A program made the translations under genes and the position numbers. A stretch of DNA of 12,674 nucleotides from Anaerolinea sp. (GTDB lineage: Bacteria > Chloroflexota > Anaerolineae > Anaerolineales > Anaerolineaceae), in assembly GCA_013824385.1 (NCBI GenBank), contig PNNU01000048.1, positions 1-12,674 on the forward strand, written 5' to 3'. The notes beneath the pieces were generated by a model. That model was given only the letters and a program-made list of their open reading frames with translations. It did no database searches and had not been told where the DNA came from. Every line of letters begins with the position of its first letter. The first letter of the stretch is position 1. Positions 5,703 to 12,328 of this stretch are shown here, in pieces.

Positions 5703-8345
5703 TCAGGGTTCAAGTACATAGACTGGCAAATTGCTGTCGATGGTGGAATCGTTGCCTAACTGTCCGTAGGTATTTTCTCCCCAGCACATGGCCGTATTGC
5801 CTTCACCAACCAACACACAACTATGATTTCTGCCAATGCCAATCTCTTTTGCTTCCGAAATTCCAGTTGTTAGCACTGCGCTGGTGGATTCTTGATTGGT
5901 GCCATTGCCAAGTTGACCATATTGATTGTCTCCCCAACAGGACGTAGTGCCATCCGCATTTAGAGAACAACCATGATTAATGCCGGTTTCGACCATATAG
6001 GCAGGTTTTGAACCTTCAATAAATTTGGATAAAGGATCGTTATTCCAGCATTTTACCTGACCATTGAAATTGATGGCACAGCCACCCATGTTCCAGCGAT
6101 CACCAAAGAGGAAGAGAGAGTTGCCCATTTCTTGAACCAGGGTAGCTTGTTCGGCACTCCATGCATCCACACTACCGGCTGCATCGCCTAAAAGGGCTTC
6201 CTGTCCGGCTGCGATTGCGTTTTGAAGCTTATTGAGAAGTGATTTTACAGGTTTGGTGCGGTTAATAGTAGAGCCGTCATTGAGTTGACCGAGGCCGTTC
6301 TCACCCCAGCACCAGACATCCATATTTTTCAACAGAGCACAGGTAAATTCTTCTCCGCCGGTGATGTCGATGGCTTTATCAGGAAGACCATCCACAAAAA
6401 CAGGTAAACTGGTATCTGTGGTCGCGCCATTGCCGACCTGTCCGGATTCATTTTCACCCCAGCACCACACCTCACCATTTGATTTTAAGGCACAGGTATG
6501 AAGGCTACCAGCAGTAAGATCAACAACTTCATTGAGGTCCTTGACAAACACGGGTTTTAATTGGTTATCGTTTGTTCCATCACCTACTTGCCCTGAGGCA
6601 TTCAAACCCCAGCATAACACTTCGCTATTTCCAGCGGTCATACAAGTATGACCCAGACCCGCGACGATGATTCGAGTGCCAGTTACAGGGATCTGTAACC
6701 CGCCTGTTACAGGAATCAAAAGATTGGAAGCTGCTTGAACCACCGGTTGTGAGGGATTTGCAACACAATCGTTGCCAATCAATTGTTCATCTGGTCCACA
6801 AACGATGGGTTCGCATTCATTACCCACTAACTTGGTGCCGATCTCACAAACGATGGGTTCGCATTCATTGCCCACTAACTTGGTGCCGATCTCACAAACG
6901 ATGGGTTCGCATTCATTGCCTACCAACTTGGTTCCGGTCTCACAAACGATGGGTTCGCAACCAACACCCTCTGTGAATTTTTGGCCTGTCGGGCAACTTT
7001 TGCATTTTGCTGGATCTGTACAGCCTGTGACAGTCGGCTGTGTATATTTCAAAAAGGTAAACTGTACGTTCTTCGGGCTTTGACCGGTTCCATTTGCCCA
7101 AAGGAACCATAATTCCTGATTGATTTGAATTTTCGAATCGTTTAAACCGCTTGTAATGTAATTTGCATAAGTTTGCTGTTTAGTGCTTAATGGAGTAACG
7201 CCACTAGCGTTTCCAAGCACATTTTTTACGTGACCAAGTAGATTCCAATAGACCATTCTTTCGTCTGAGTTGGACCATGGGGTAAAACCATCAACGGTTT
7301 GCTCTGACATGTTGGCAGCCAGAATTAGGTCATCAATTCTTTGTTCAGCGGTGAGACCTAAAGTACGTTCGTCAGGGTTATCTTGAAAATATTTAATGAC
7401 ATCTTTATCAGTGGGGTTTTTCAGGATCATGCGGTAATTTTTATTGATGTTGATGGGAATCTGAGGTTCACCGCAATCCCATTCGAAATTGGTAGAGCTA
7501 TTATTGGCGTCTTTAACTCTATAATAATCACCTGAACTGTAAACGATCAGATTGGCTTCAATCGTGGCTGCATCATTTGCAGGGTTTACCAAAGTTAAGG
7601 CATCATTTAGCTGCCCGCCTGCATTAACAATCACCTTGTCGGCATATACTCCGCTTGTGGTGCCAAAATCGGCGTTAAGGGTCAAGGATTTTAATGTCGC
7701 AAAACCAGGATTGGTAACCGTTGGAGGAGTGCTGTCCGCATTGACTGAAACAGAATTAAACCCGGTGAAGGATAATTTTTTTGTGCTATTAATTATGACA
7801 TCTTCATTGTAAGTGCCTGTTGCCACATAAATGTTGGTGTCAACCGTGAGTGCCGATGCGGCAGTGATGGCTGCCTGGAATGGAGTGTCTGATGAAAGGC
7901 AAGTCACGTTGGTCGGACATCCTGTTCCGCTTTTGGTATAACCCACCCATTTAGTCCCATCCCAGAAGAAGGGATCGCTATCGCTAAGGATTACGCTTGC
8001 CTCTTGGCTGGCCATTGCAATGGGTTCCCCGGTTTCGTCAGTCAGGGTCATACCTTCGTTATCCAGAATAGTAACAATATCTGAAAGGTCTTCAGTTAGC
8101 GGTAAAGATTCGATTTCGGGGGCTTGTGTGGCTTCGGCAGCAATAACATTTTCGACTTCTGTTGGCAATTGCTCGGCTTCTGGTGTTTCAGTGGGGATTG
8201 TATCTTCGGTAACCGTTTCTGTGGCTAAGGCATCTGTGCTGATTGGTTGTTCATCTTGTGCAAATACTAACGTTGGTGTAATCGAGCCAAAGAAGAGAAT
8301 AACAATGATACTTACATAAAATAATTGTTTACCGAACGTTTTCAT
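5703..8345 (-). CDS. Secreted RCC1-repeat (beta-propeller) protein with Cys-rich tandem repeats
   Basis: An 880-residue exported protein. Its signal peptide has a basic start, a hydrophobic core (9-28) and a likely cleavage after VFA29. An acidic Thr/Glu/Pro-rich linker spans about 30-90. Residues about 125-290 include FFWDGTKWVGYT and a region resembling the start of a right-handed beta-helix (NIYVATGTYNEDVIINSTKK). Residues about 320-440 are unassigned. A Cys-rich segment (about 460-525) repeats the 16-residue unit CEPIVCEIGTKLVGNE. RCC1-type repeats from about 560 to the end contain five clear blades with H/F-x-C and CWGxNxxGQ signatures plus one degenerate blade (CAINFNGQVKCWNND). The paired Cys in each blade suggest extracellular disulphides. 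A helical, non-RCC1 insertion (about 701-753) interrupts the propeller. AGGAG lies 7 bases before the ATG. The function is unknown; a surface binding or adhesion role is inferred. Confidence 0.88.
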   Translation of the reverse strand: MKTFGKQLFYVSIIVILFFGSITPTLVFAQDEQPISTDALATETVTEDTIPTETPEAEQLPTEVENVIAAEATQAPEIESLPLTEDLSDIVTILDNEGMTLTDETGEPIAMASQEASVILSDSDPFFWDGTKWVGYTKSGTGCPTNVTCLSSDTPFQAAITAASALTVDTNIYVATGTYNEDVIINSTKKLSFTGFNSVSVNADSTPPTVTNPGFATLKSLTLNADFGTTSGVYADKVIVNAGGQLNDALTLVNPANDAATIEANLIVYSSGDYYRVKDANNSSTNFEWDCGEPQIPININKNYRMILKNPTDKDVIKYFQDNPDERTLGLTAEQRIDDLILAANMSEQTVDGFTPWSNSDERMVYWNLLGHVKNVLGNASGVTPLSTKQQTYANYITSGLNDSKIQINQELWFLWANGTGQSPKNVQFTFLKYTQPTVTGCTDPAKCKSCPTGQKFTEGVGCEPIVCETGTKLVGNECEPIVCEIGTKLVGNECEPIVCEIGTKLVGNECEPIVCGPDEQLIGNDCVANPSQPVVQAASNLLIPVTGGLQIPVTGTRIIVAGLGHTCMTAGNSEVLCWGLNASGQVGDGTNDNQLKPVFVKDLNEVVDLTAGSLHTCALKSNGEVWCWGENESGQVGNGATTDTSLPVFVDGLPDKAIDITGGEEFTCALLKNMDVWCWGENGLGQLNDGSTINRTKPVKSLLNKLQNAIAAGQEALLGDAAGSVDAWSAEQATLVQEMGNSLFLFGDRWNMGGCAINFNGQVKCWNNDPLSKFIEGSKPAYMVETGINHGCSLNADGTTSCWGDNQYGQLGNGTNQESTSAVLTTGISEAKEIGIGRNHSCVLVGEGNTAMCWGENTYGQLGNDSTIDSNLPVYVLEP
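6797..6958. repeat. 48-bp in-frame tandem repeat inside the RCC1 gene
   Basis: The word CACAAACGATGGGTTCGC recurs at 6797, 6845, 6893 and 6941, exactly 48 bases apart. That gives three full units plus a partial fourth. The units differ at only a few positions (for example TTACCCAC, TTGCCCAC and TTGCCTAC). Being a multiple of three, the unit adds 16 residues per copy with two Cys each. The near identity points to recent expansion, and copy number could vary between strains. Confidence 0.95.
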
Positions 8346-8376
8346 GCAACACTCCTAAAGAATTTGATAACCCAAT

Positions 8377-8403
8377 AAAAAAACCGACCAAAAAGGCCGG
8401 TTT
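8377..8403 (-). terminator. Intrinsic terminator inside the RCC1 gene leader
   Basis: On the minus strand AAACCGGCC (8403-8395), a UUUUU loop (8394-8390) and GGUCGGUUU (8389-8381) form a 9-bp stem with one G-U pair, followed by four more U (8380-8377). This is a standard intrinsic terminator, but it lies about 30 bases before the RCC1 start codon and downstream of its promoter. It would stop the gene's own transcript unless it is prevented from folding. Confidence 0.75.
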
Positions 8404-8418
8404 CGCAATTGGCTCCCT

Positions 8419-8488
8419 TGACACCCGTTCACTTTTCAATGAACCTGCGACCAAACTAAGTGTCAAATTCTTCGCCGCCGAAAACTAC
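8419..8488 (-). promoter_or_regulatory. Structured 5' leader element (candidate riboswitch or attenuator sensor)
   Basis: Upstream of the leader terminator the minus-strand RNA can form a 7-bp closing stem, UUGACAC (8466-8460) with GUGUCAA (8425-8419). It encloses a hairpin, GUUCAU (8444-8439) with GUGAAC (8432-8427). A third hairpin, UUUUCG then GCGG then CGAAGA, lies just 5' of this. GGUCGC (8452-8447) could alternatively pair with GCGAAACC, which includes part of the terminator's 5' arm. I do not recognise a known riboswitch class; the element is defined only by its pairing potential and position. Confidence 0.45.
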
Positions 8489-8511
8489 TATAATATAAAA
8501 TAATTACATTT

Positions 8512-8539
8512 ATATTACCACACATTTACTTAATGTCAA
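8512..8539 (-). promoter_or_regulatory. Strong promoter of the RCC1 gene
   Basis: Minus strand: a perfect TTGACA (complement of 8534-8539), a 16-base spacer ending in TGTGG, then TAATAT (complement of 8512-8517). Predicted transcription starts near 8505, giving a leader of about 160 bases that contains the structured element and terminator. It is divergent from the HIT gene on the other strand. Confidence 0.7.
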
Positions 8540-8633
8540 GGCTTTTTTTTGAAATTAAGCATATTTTGATTAATTATACAGGCTTAGCCAAATTCATGTA
8601 AAATTAAACCAATATAGGAAAAGGATACGAGCG

Positions 8634-9116
8634 ATGGAAAACCTTTGGTCCCCCTGGCGCATGAAGTACGTCACTGACAATGAAAAACCTGGAGAGTGCA
8701 TCTTTTGCTGCTACCCAAAGATGAAAGATGGCGTCGAAAACCTGATCGTTCACCGCGGGGATAATGCGTTCGTGATTCTCAACCGCTACCCTTACACCAG
8801 CGGGCACGTCATGGTGGTGCCTTTTCAGCATGTAGCCTCCATTGAAGAGCTGACGGCGGATATCCGTGCAGAGATGATGGAGATGGTCAACGAGACACTT
8901 GGCGTGCTGCGCAAGGTCTATCAGCCGGAGGGGTTCAATGTGGGCATCAACCTGGGTGTGGCGGGCGGAGCGGGGATTGCAGAGCACGCGCACGTGCACA
9001 TCGTTCCGCGCTGGGGCGGCGACACCAATTTCATGTCCACCACGAGCGAGACGCGCGTCATCCCCGAGGACTTGCGGGTGACCTACGAGCGCATATCCGC
9101 GGCGTGGAAAAGTTAG
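8634..9116 (+). CDS. HIT-family protein, Ap4A phosphorylase-like
   Basis: A 160-residue nucleotide hydrolase or transferase of the histidine-triad superfamily. The start MENLWSPWRMKYV and the end HAHVHIVPRWGGDTNFMS match the branch containing mycobacterial diadenosine tetraphosphate phosphorylase. The triad is His118-Ala-His120-Val-His122, where the middle His is the expected nucleophile that becomes nucleotidylated. Cys22 and Cys25 (CIFC) are the likely zinc ligands. NRYPYTSGHVMVVPFQHV (50-67) is the usual substrate-loop strand. An AAGGA ribosome site lies 8 bases before the ATG. Upstream, TGTAAAAT (8597-8604) resembles an extended -10, but no good -35 is visible. A truncated relative lies at 5428-5538. 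The gene is alone on the plus strand and divergent from the RCC1 gene. The exact substrate (Ap4A or another dinucleotide) is inferred from family resemblance. Confidence 0.93.
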   Translation: MENLWSPWRMKYVTDNEKPGECIFCCYPKMKDGVENLIVHRGDNAFVILNRYPYTSGHVMVVPFQHVASIEELTADIRAEMMEMVNETLGVLRKVYQPEGFNVGINLGVAGGAGIAEHAHVHIVPRWGGDTNFMSTTSETRVIPEDLRVTYERISAAWKS

Positions 9117-9159
9117 CAAATTCAACCAAACAAGCCCGCTATTTCTTCGATTTGGTAGC

Positions 9160-9187
9160 TTCCATTAAAGAATAAATTCGCTATAAT
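9160..9187 (+). promoter_or_regulatory. Candidate promoter of the CPBP protease gene
   Basis: A perfect TATAAT at 9182-9187 is preceded after 16 bases by TTCCAT (9160-9165), a poor -35. The -10 and its position about 60 bases before the start codon make a promoter likely; activator help may be needed. Confidence 0.4.
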
Positions 9188-9210
9188 TAACTGATTCCCT
9201 GATTACAAAG

Positions 9211-9228
9211 CAAAACAAATTTGTTTTG
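9211..9228. promoter_or_regulatory. 18-bp perfect palindrome in the CPBP leader
   Basis: CAAAACAAATTTGTTTTG is an exact inverted repeat between the TATAAT box and the start codon at 9246. It ends where the purine-rich GGAG (9228-9231) begins. As DNA it could be a dimeric repressor site downstream of the promoter; as RNA its AT-rich stem would be weak. It has no T tract, so it is not a terminator. Confidence 0.4.
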
Positions 9229-9245
9229 GAGACCATAAAGCAAGC

Positions 9246-10037
9246 ATGCAATCTACTTTATCGCCCGCCAAAGAAAAATCCGTATTAATTACCATCATGG
9301 TTGCCGCCATCCTTTTACCGGTGCTGTTCTTTGGCGCAATAAAGCTTTTTAACCTCAGGGGTCTGCCCGTCTATTTTGCGCAGCTTGGGTTGTACGCTGT
9401 TTTCTATTTGCTGGCCTTCTGGGGGATGAAGCAGAGTCGAATTAAATTGCCTTTCAGCGGACGTAAAGTGCTTGAATCGCTCACGATTCTGCTGGCAAGC
9501 TGGTTAATCTACGTTATTTTCATTTCTGCGACTGGCATCGTCCGTCTGTCGGATGAACTTGCGGCGCTGCAGTCCGTTGACGCATGGAAGGTGTGGGCGC
9601 AGATCGTCAGCACCTGGTTCTTCGTGGGCATTGGCGAGGAAGTGCTTTTCAGGGGTTATTTCTTGAAAAAATTATTGGCGTATTACGAGAGTAAAAACCC
9701 CAAAAGCAAAACACTGCTGGCAGTGCTGGTTTCGAGTGCTTTCTTCTCGATTTGGCATCTGCCAGTGCGGCTCTTTTCGCTGATCAACGGCGAGATTTCT
9801 ATCGGGCTGATTCTGATCAGCCTGGTCATGCTCTTCTTATTGGGGGCCGGTTTTGCATGGCTGTTCCTCCGTAGCGGTAACATTCTGCTCGTGGGATTGG
9901 TCCACGGCGTGATGGACTATCCGCTGATCGGAAAAGACAGCCAGCTTTCTTTCATCATCCTGATCGCAGCGATCGGATTGGTGGAGTTTTTCCAGTTGGT
10001 AAAACGCAGATACAACGCAGACAACCATCGCAGCTAA
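9246..10037 (+). CDS. CPBP family intramembrane metalloprotease (CAAX/Abi type)
   Basis: A 263-residue multi-pass membrane protein with the three motifs of the CPBP (CAAX protease and bacteriocin-processing) family. These are GEEVLFRG (residues 130-137, Glu131, Glu132 and Arg136), FFSIWHLP (167-173, His171) and LVHGVMDY (218-225, His220 and Asp224). The two Glu and two His are the expected metal and catalytic residues. Hydrophobic segments lie at about 13-31, 43-60, 75-97, 117-129, 156-170, 186-209 and 234-250, enough for seven or eight helices. The length is typical. The biological substrate is unknown; members process prenylated or secreted peptides or provide bacteriocin immunity. No close Shine-Dalgarno precedes the first Met (GGAG lies 14 bases away), so the start is uncertain. 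An 18-bp palindrome in the leader may be an operator. Confidence 0.92.
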   Translation: MQSTLSPAKEKSVLITIMVAAILLPVLFFGAIKLFNLRGLPVYFAQLGLYAVFYLLAFWGMKQSRIKLPFSGRKVLESLTILLASWLIYVIFISATGIVRLSDELAALQSVDAWKVWAQIVSTWFFVGIGEEVLFRGYFLKKLLAYYESKNPKSKTLLAVLVSSAFFSIWHLPVRLFSLINGEISIGLILISLVMLFLLGAGFAWLFLRSGNILLVGLVHGVMDYPLIGKDSQLSFIILIAAIGLVEFFQLVKRRYNADNHRS

Positions 10038-10090
10038 TTTATCGTTAGTAATACCAAGTTGGAAAAATTTCTGCTTCTTCAAGGATGATG

Positions 10091-10621
10091 ATGAAAACCA
10101 AAAAACTTATTTTTTTGATTGCCATATCAATATGTATTTTGGTTACCACACCAATTCCAATTCTTAGATTTTTTCAAATTCTCAACAAACGCGGATCCCT
10201 GCCCCCAGATGATGCCATGAAATATTACCAGGCGTTTCCAACCCCCGGCAGCGACCTGAGGTTTATTGAAGCCAATGTTGAGATTCGTATTCCGCCGAGC
10301 GCCAGTGAGATCTATGCCTGTATAGGTGGTTTCAATGAAAAAGATTCGCGAGTGCGGTTTAACCTTCCGCCGCCTGATTTCCCCTTGTTTATCAGAACCA
10401 CTTTTTGTGAGAGTCCGTTTATCCCCATCGATCCGCGAGAATTGCACCACAGTGAATTTGATCCAGAGTGGTGGAATCCAGACATGGCAACTAACTTGAC
10501 GGAATGCGTCGGCGGCACCAGTTATACTGAGCAACAGATCATGGTGGATCGCACTGACAACAAAAGCATGGTTATTTACGTGTTAACATTAATGGAAGCG
10601 TTTGAAGGACCGACTGAATAA
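10091..10621 (+). CDS. Small exported or membrane-anchored protein of unknown function
   Basis: I do not recognise a family. From the ATG at 10091 it is 176 residues. Three ATG codons follow one another at 10085-10093; the third is preferred because AAGGA (10081-10085) overlaps the first and stands 5 bases from the third. An N-terminal Lys-rich start and hydrophobic stretch (KLIFLIAISICILV) make a signal anchor or uncleaved signal peptide. No signal-peptidase or lipobox site is obvious. The rest is a Pro-rich, mildly acidic domain with Cys79, Cys108 and Cys141 (counted from the first ATG), the motif GGFNEKDSRVRF and a Trp pair (DPEWWNPD). It begins 53 bases after the CPBP stop and ends 48 bases before the aminotransferase, so the three may be cotranscribed. 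The uninterrupted frame, ribosome site and topology support a real gene. Confidence 0.65.
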   Translation: MKTKKLIFLIAISICILVTTPIPILRFFQILNKRGSLPPDDAMKYYQAFPTPGSDLRFIEANVEIRIPPSASEIYACIGGFNEKDSRVRFNLPPPDFPLFIRTTFCESPFIPIDPRELHHSEFDPEWWNPDMATNLTECVGGTSYTEQQIMVDRTDNKSMVIYVLTLMEAFEGPTE

Positions 10622-10669
10622 AGCACTTACAGGCTGGTATAGTGTTCACTACCGATCAGGAATAATCTC

Positions 10670-11833
10670 ATGAAAATTGCTAAATTTGCCACGGAACATT
10701 TCTTTGCCAAATATGAATTCACCACCCCTTACCAACTGTGCAACTCTGATTGTGATACGCTTTCAGTGGATGAACTGCTTAAGATGGCGGGCGTGCCCCT
10801 CGCGGACTTCGGCAAACTTTCGCTGGGATACACTGAATCGCTGGGCAATCTGCCGTTGCGCGAGAGTATTGCGGCGGGGTACAAATACATTATGGCTGAG
10901 GATGTGATCTTTTTGGGTTCGCCGATTGAGGGTATTTACCTGGCGGCTCGGGCAATCCTTGAGGCGGGTGATGAAGTGATTGCGCTCAGCCCGGCTTATG
11001 ACGCGCTGGTGAATATGTTCGAGCACGTGGTTGGCTCAGAAAACGTACGCAAGTGGCGCTTCAAACCCACTTCCACCCAATGGGAACTGGATTTTGAAGA
11101 ATTGGAGTCGCTGATCAACGATAGAACAAAGTTGATTGTAGTGAATTTTCCGCATAACCCCACCGGGTTCGTGCCCACACAGGCGCAGTTGGATCAATTA
11201 GTAACCAGTGTATATTCACACAACCTGTTTCTTTTTTGCGATGAAATGTATTTTGGGTTGGCGCATCAGGGCACGCCGTCCATTCCCTCTGTTGCTGAGT
11301 TAAGTCCGCGGGCGGTGGTGCTCTCGGGGCTCTCCAAGACTTATGGGCTGCCGGGTCTGCGCAGCGGGTGGCTAATCGTGCAGGATAAGGCGCTGCGCGA
11401 CGAGATTATCAACTGGAAGTTCTACACCAGCATCTGCCCGCCTGCACCCACGGAGTTTCTAACTGTCGCGGCGCTCAAGGTTAAGGAAAAATTACGTGAC
11501 CGCAGCCTGGCACAGATCGAAGCCAACCTGAAGCTGGCGGATGACTTCTTCGCGCGTTGGCCGCAGCTTTTCACCTGGCGGCGCCCGCTGGCCGGGTCCA
11601 CTGCGCTGGTGGAGATGCATGTGCCCTCTGTGGAAGTGTTCGCCGAGAAGATGGCGCGTGAAGCGGGTGTGCTCATCCAACCCGCCACCACTCTGGGCTG
11701 GGATGATCAGCATTTTAGATTGGGGCTGGGAAGGTCCGCGTTTGGGGTGGCGCTGCAGAAGTTTGAAGAGTATATAACCTCACGCAGAGACGCAGAGGGC
11801 GCAGAGAAAAACTATATTATTAAAAAGTTTTAA
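10670..11833 (+). CDS. PLP-dependent aminotransferase, class I/II
   Basis: A 387-residue fold-type I aminotransferase. The features in order are LSLGYTESLGNLPLRESIAA (51-70) near the substrate arm, FLGSPIEGIYLAARAILEAG (81-100) in the cofactor phosphate region, NFPHNPTG (159-166, Asn of the PLP ring contact), CDEMYFGL (Asp and Tyr of the ring contacts), LSGLSKTYGLPGLRSGW with Lys223 as the Schiff-base lysine, and RLGLGR near the C terminus (carboxylate-binding Arg). It resembles the branch that includes capreomycidine-synthase-like enzymes, but the substrate cannot be read from sequence. AGGA lies 8 bases before the ATG. The natural end seems to be around FEEYI (365-369). The last 18 residues, beginning TSRRDAEGAEK, are translated from an inserted CGCAGAG repeat, so the original stop has probably been replaced. 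Confidence 0.93.
   Translation: MKIAKFATEHFFAKYEFTTPYQLCNSDCDTLSVDELLKMAGVPLADFGKLSLGYTESLGNLPLRESIAAGYKYIMAEDVIFLGSPIEGIYLAARAILEAGDEVIALSPAYDALVNMFEHVVGSENVRKWRFKPTSTQWELDFEELESLINDRTKLIVVNFPHNPTGFVPTQAQLDQLVTSVYSHNLFLFCDEMYFGLAHQGTPSIPSVAELSPRAVVLSGLSKTYGLPGLRSGWLIVQDKALRDEIINWKFYTSICPPAPTEFLTVAALKVKEKLRDRSLAQIEANLKLADDFFARWPQLFTWRRPLAGSTALVEMHVPSVEVFAEKMAREAGVLIQPATTLGWDDQHFRLGLGRSAFGVALQKFEEYITSRRDAEGAEKNYIIKKF
11780..11810 (+). repeat. Left 31-base CGCAGAG inverted repeat of the GxxExxY cassette
   Basis: TCACGCAGAGACGCAGAGGG followed by CGCAGAGAAAA. It is the inverted partner of 12289-12319 with 28 of 31 positions matching. Internally it is three spaced CGCAGAG words. It lies inside the aminotransferase reading frame and codes for SRRDAEGAEK, a peptide tail that this kind of repeat often creates at the ends of proteins. 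Confidence 0.9.
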
Positions 11834-11878
11834 AAACAAAAGAGGGAAAAAATAGGAGTGGAAGAAAAGAGAGGGAGA

Positions 11879-12262
11879 ATGATCGAAAATGAAATTACAA
11901 AAATTGTCATTGACTCGGCCTACAAAATCCATACAAGAATTGGACCAGGCCTTTTAGAATCTGCGTATCAAGCCATTATTGTTTATGAACTGAAAAATAG
12001 AGGGTTACATGTGGATTCTGAAATACCTATGCCGATCCATTACGAGGATGTCAATCTGGATGTTGGATTTCGCGCTGATTTGATAGTTGAAAACAAAGTA
12101 ATTGTTGAATTGAAGTCAATTGAAAAATTAGCTGAAGTTCATAAAAAGCAATTGTTGACTTACTTAAGAATTTCAGGGTTACAAGTTGGGTTGTTGATCA
12201 ATTTTGGTGCCCCATTAATTAAAGATGGGATTTTTAGGATTGTTAACGGGCTCAAGGAATAA
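11879..12262 (+). CDS. GxxExxY protein (PD-(D/E)XK nuclease-like)
   Basis: A 127-residue protein of the GxxExxY family (TIGR04256; PDDEXK_3). From the ATG at 11879 it reads MIENEITKIVIDSAYKIHTR, then the name-giving GLLESAY. Next come DVGFRADLIVENKVIVELKS, containing the D-x(n)-E-x-K pattern of PD-(D/E)XK nucleases, and HKKQLLTYLRISGLQVGLLI with the conserved Gln. The end INFGAPLIKDGIFRIVN is also typical. A GTG at 11858 would add seven residues; ATG is preferred because family members begin close to the ENEIT segment and AGAGAGG lies just upstream. Nuclease activity is predicted from the fold motifs and is not established for this protein. It is strongly AT-rich compared with both neighbours and sits between inverted CGCAGAG repeats, consistent with an acquired selfish cassette. 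Confidence 0.92.
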   Translation: MIENEITKIVIDSAYKIHTRIGPGLLESAYQAIIVYELKNRGLHVDSEIPMPIHYEDVNLDVGFRADLIVENKVIVELKSIEKLAEVHKKQLLTYLRISGLQVGLLINFGAPLIKDGIFRIVNGLKE

Positions 12263-12292
12263 AAAACCCGGTTTTTTCGAAAACCAGGTTTT
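12263..12292. terminator. Bidirectional hairpin terminator between GxxExxY and gatB
   Basis: AAAACC (12263-12268), C, GGTTTT (12270-12275), loop TTCG (12276-12279), AAAACC (12280-12285), A, GGTTTT (12287-12292). This is a 12-pair stem with one mismatch and a UUCG-type loop. It lies between convergent genes. The minus side ends in six T, which fits termination of gatB; the plus side ends in four T, which serves the GxxExxY gene less well. Confidence 0.75.
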
Positions 12293-12319
12293 CTCTGCGA
12301 TCTCTGCGGCTCTGCGTGA
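12289..12319 (-). repeat. Right 31-base CGCAGAG inverted repeat of the GxxExxY cassette
   Basis: On the minus strand this reads TCACGCAGAGCCGCAGAGAT followed by CGCAGAGAAAA. It differs from the left copy at three positions and defines a cassette of 540 bases (11780-12319). Its outer end is 9 bases from the gatB stop, so the repeats border the 3' ends of both host genes. Confidence 0.9.
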
Positions 12320-12328
12320 GAATAAGTT

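Noticed and set aside
6797..6958. Possible CRISPR array in the RCC1 gene
   Set aside because: The 48-base units are contiguous, in frame with the protein and code for a repeated peptide; there are no spacers.
8419..8488. c-di-GMP-I, cobalamin or other known riboswitch in the RCC1 leader
   Set aside because: The conserved core words of these classes that I can recall are absent; kept only as an unidentified structured leader.
8604..9125. A 173-residue frame antisense to the HIT gene
   Set aside because: It is a shadow of the strongly conserved HIT frame and has no family features of its own.
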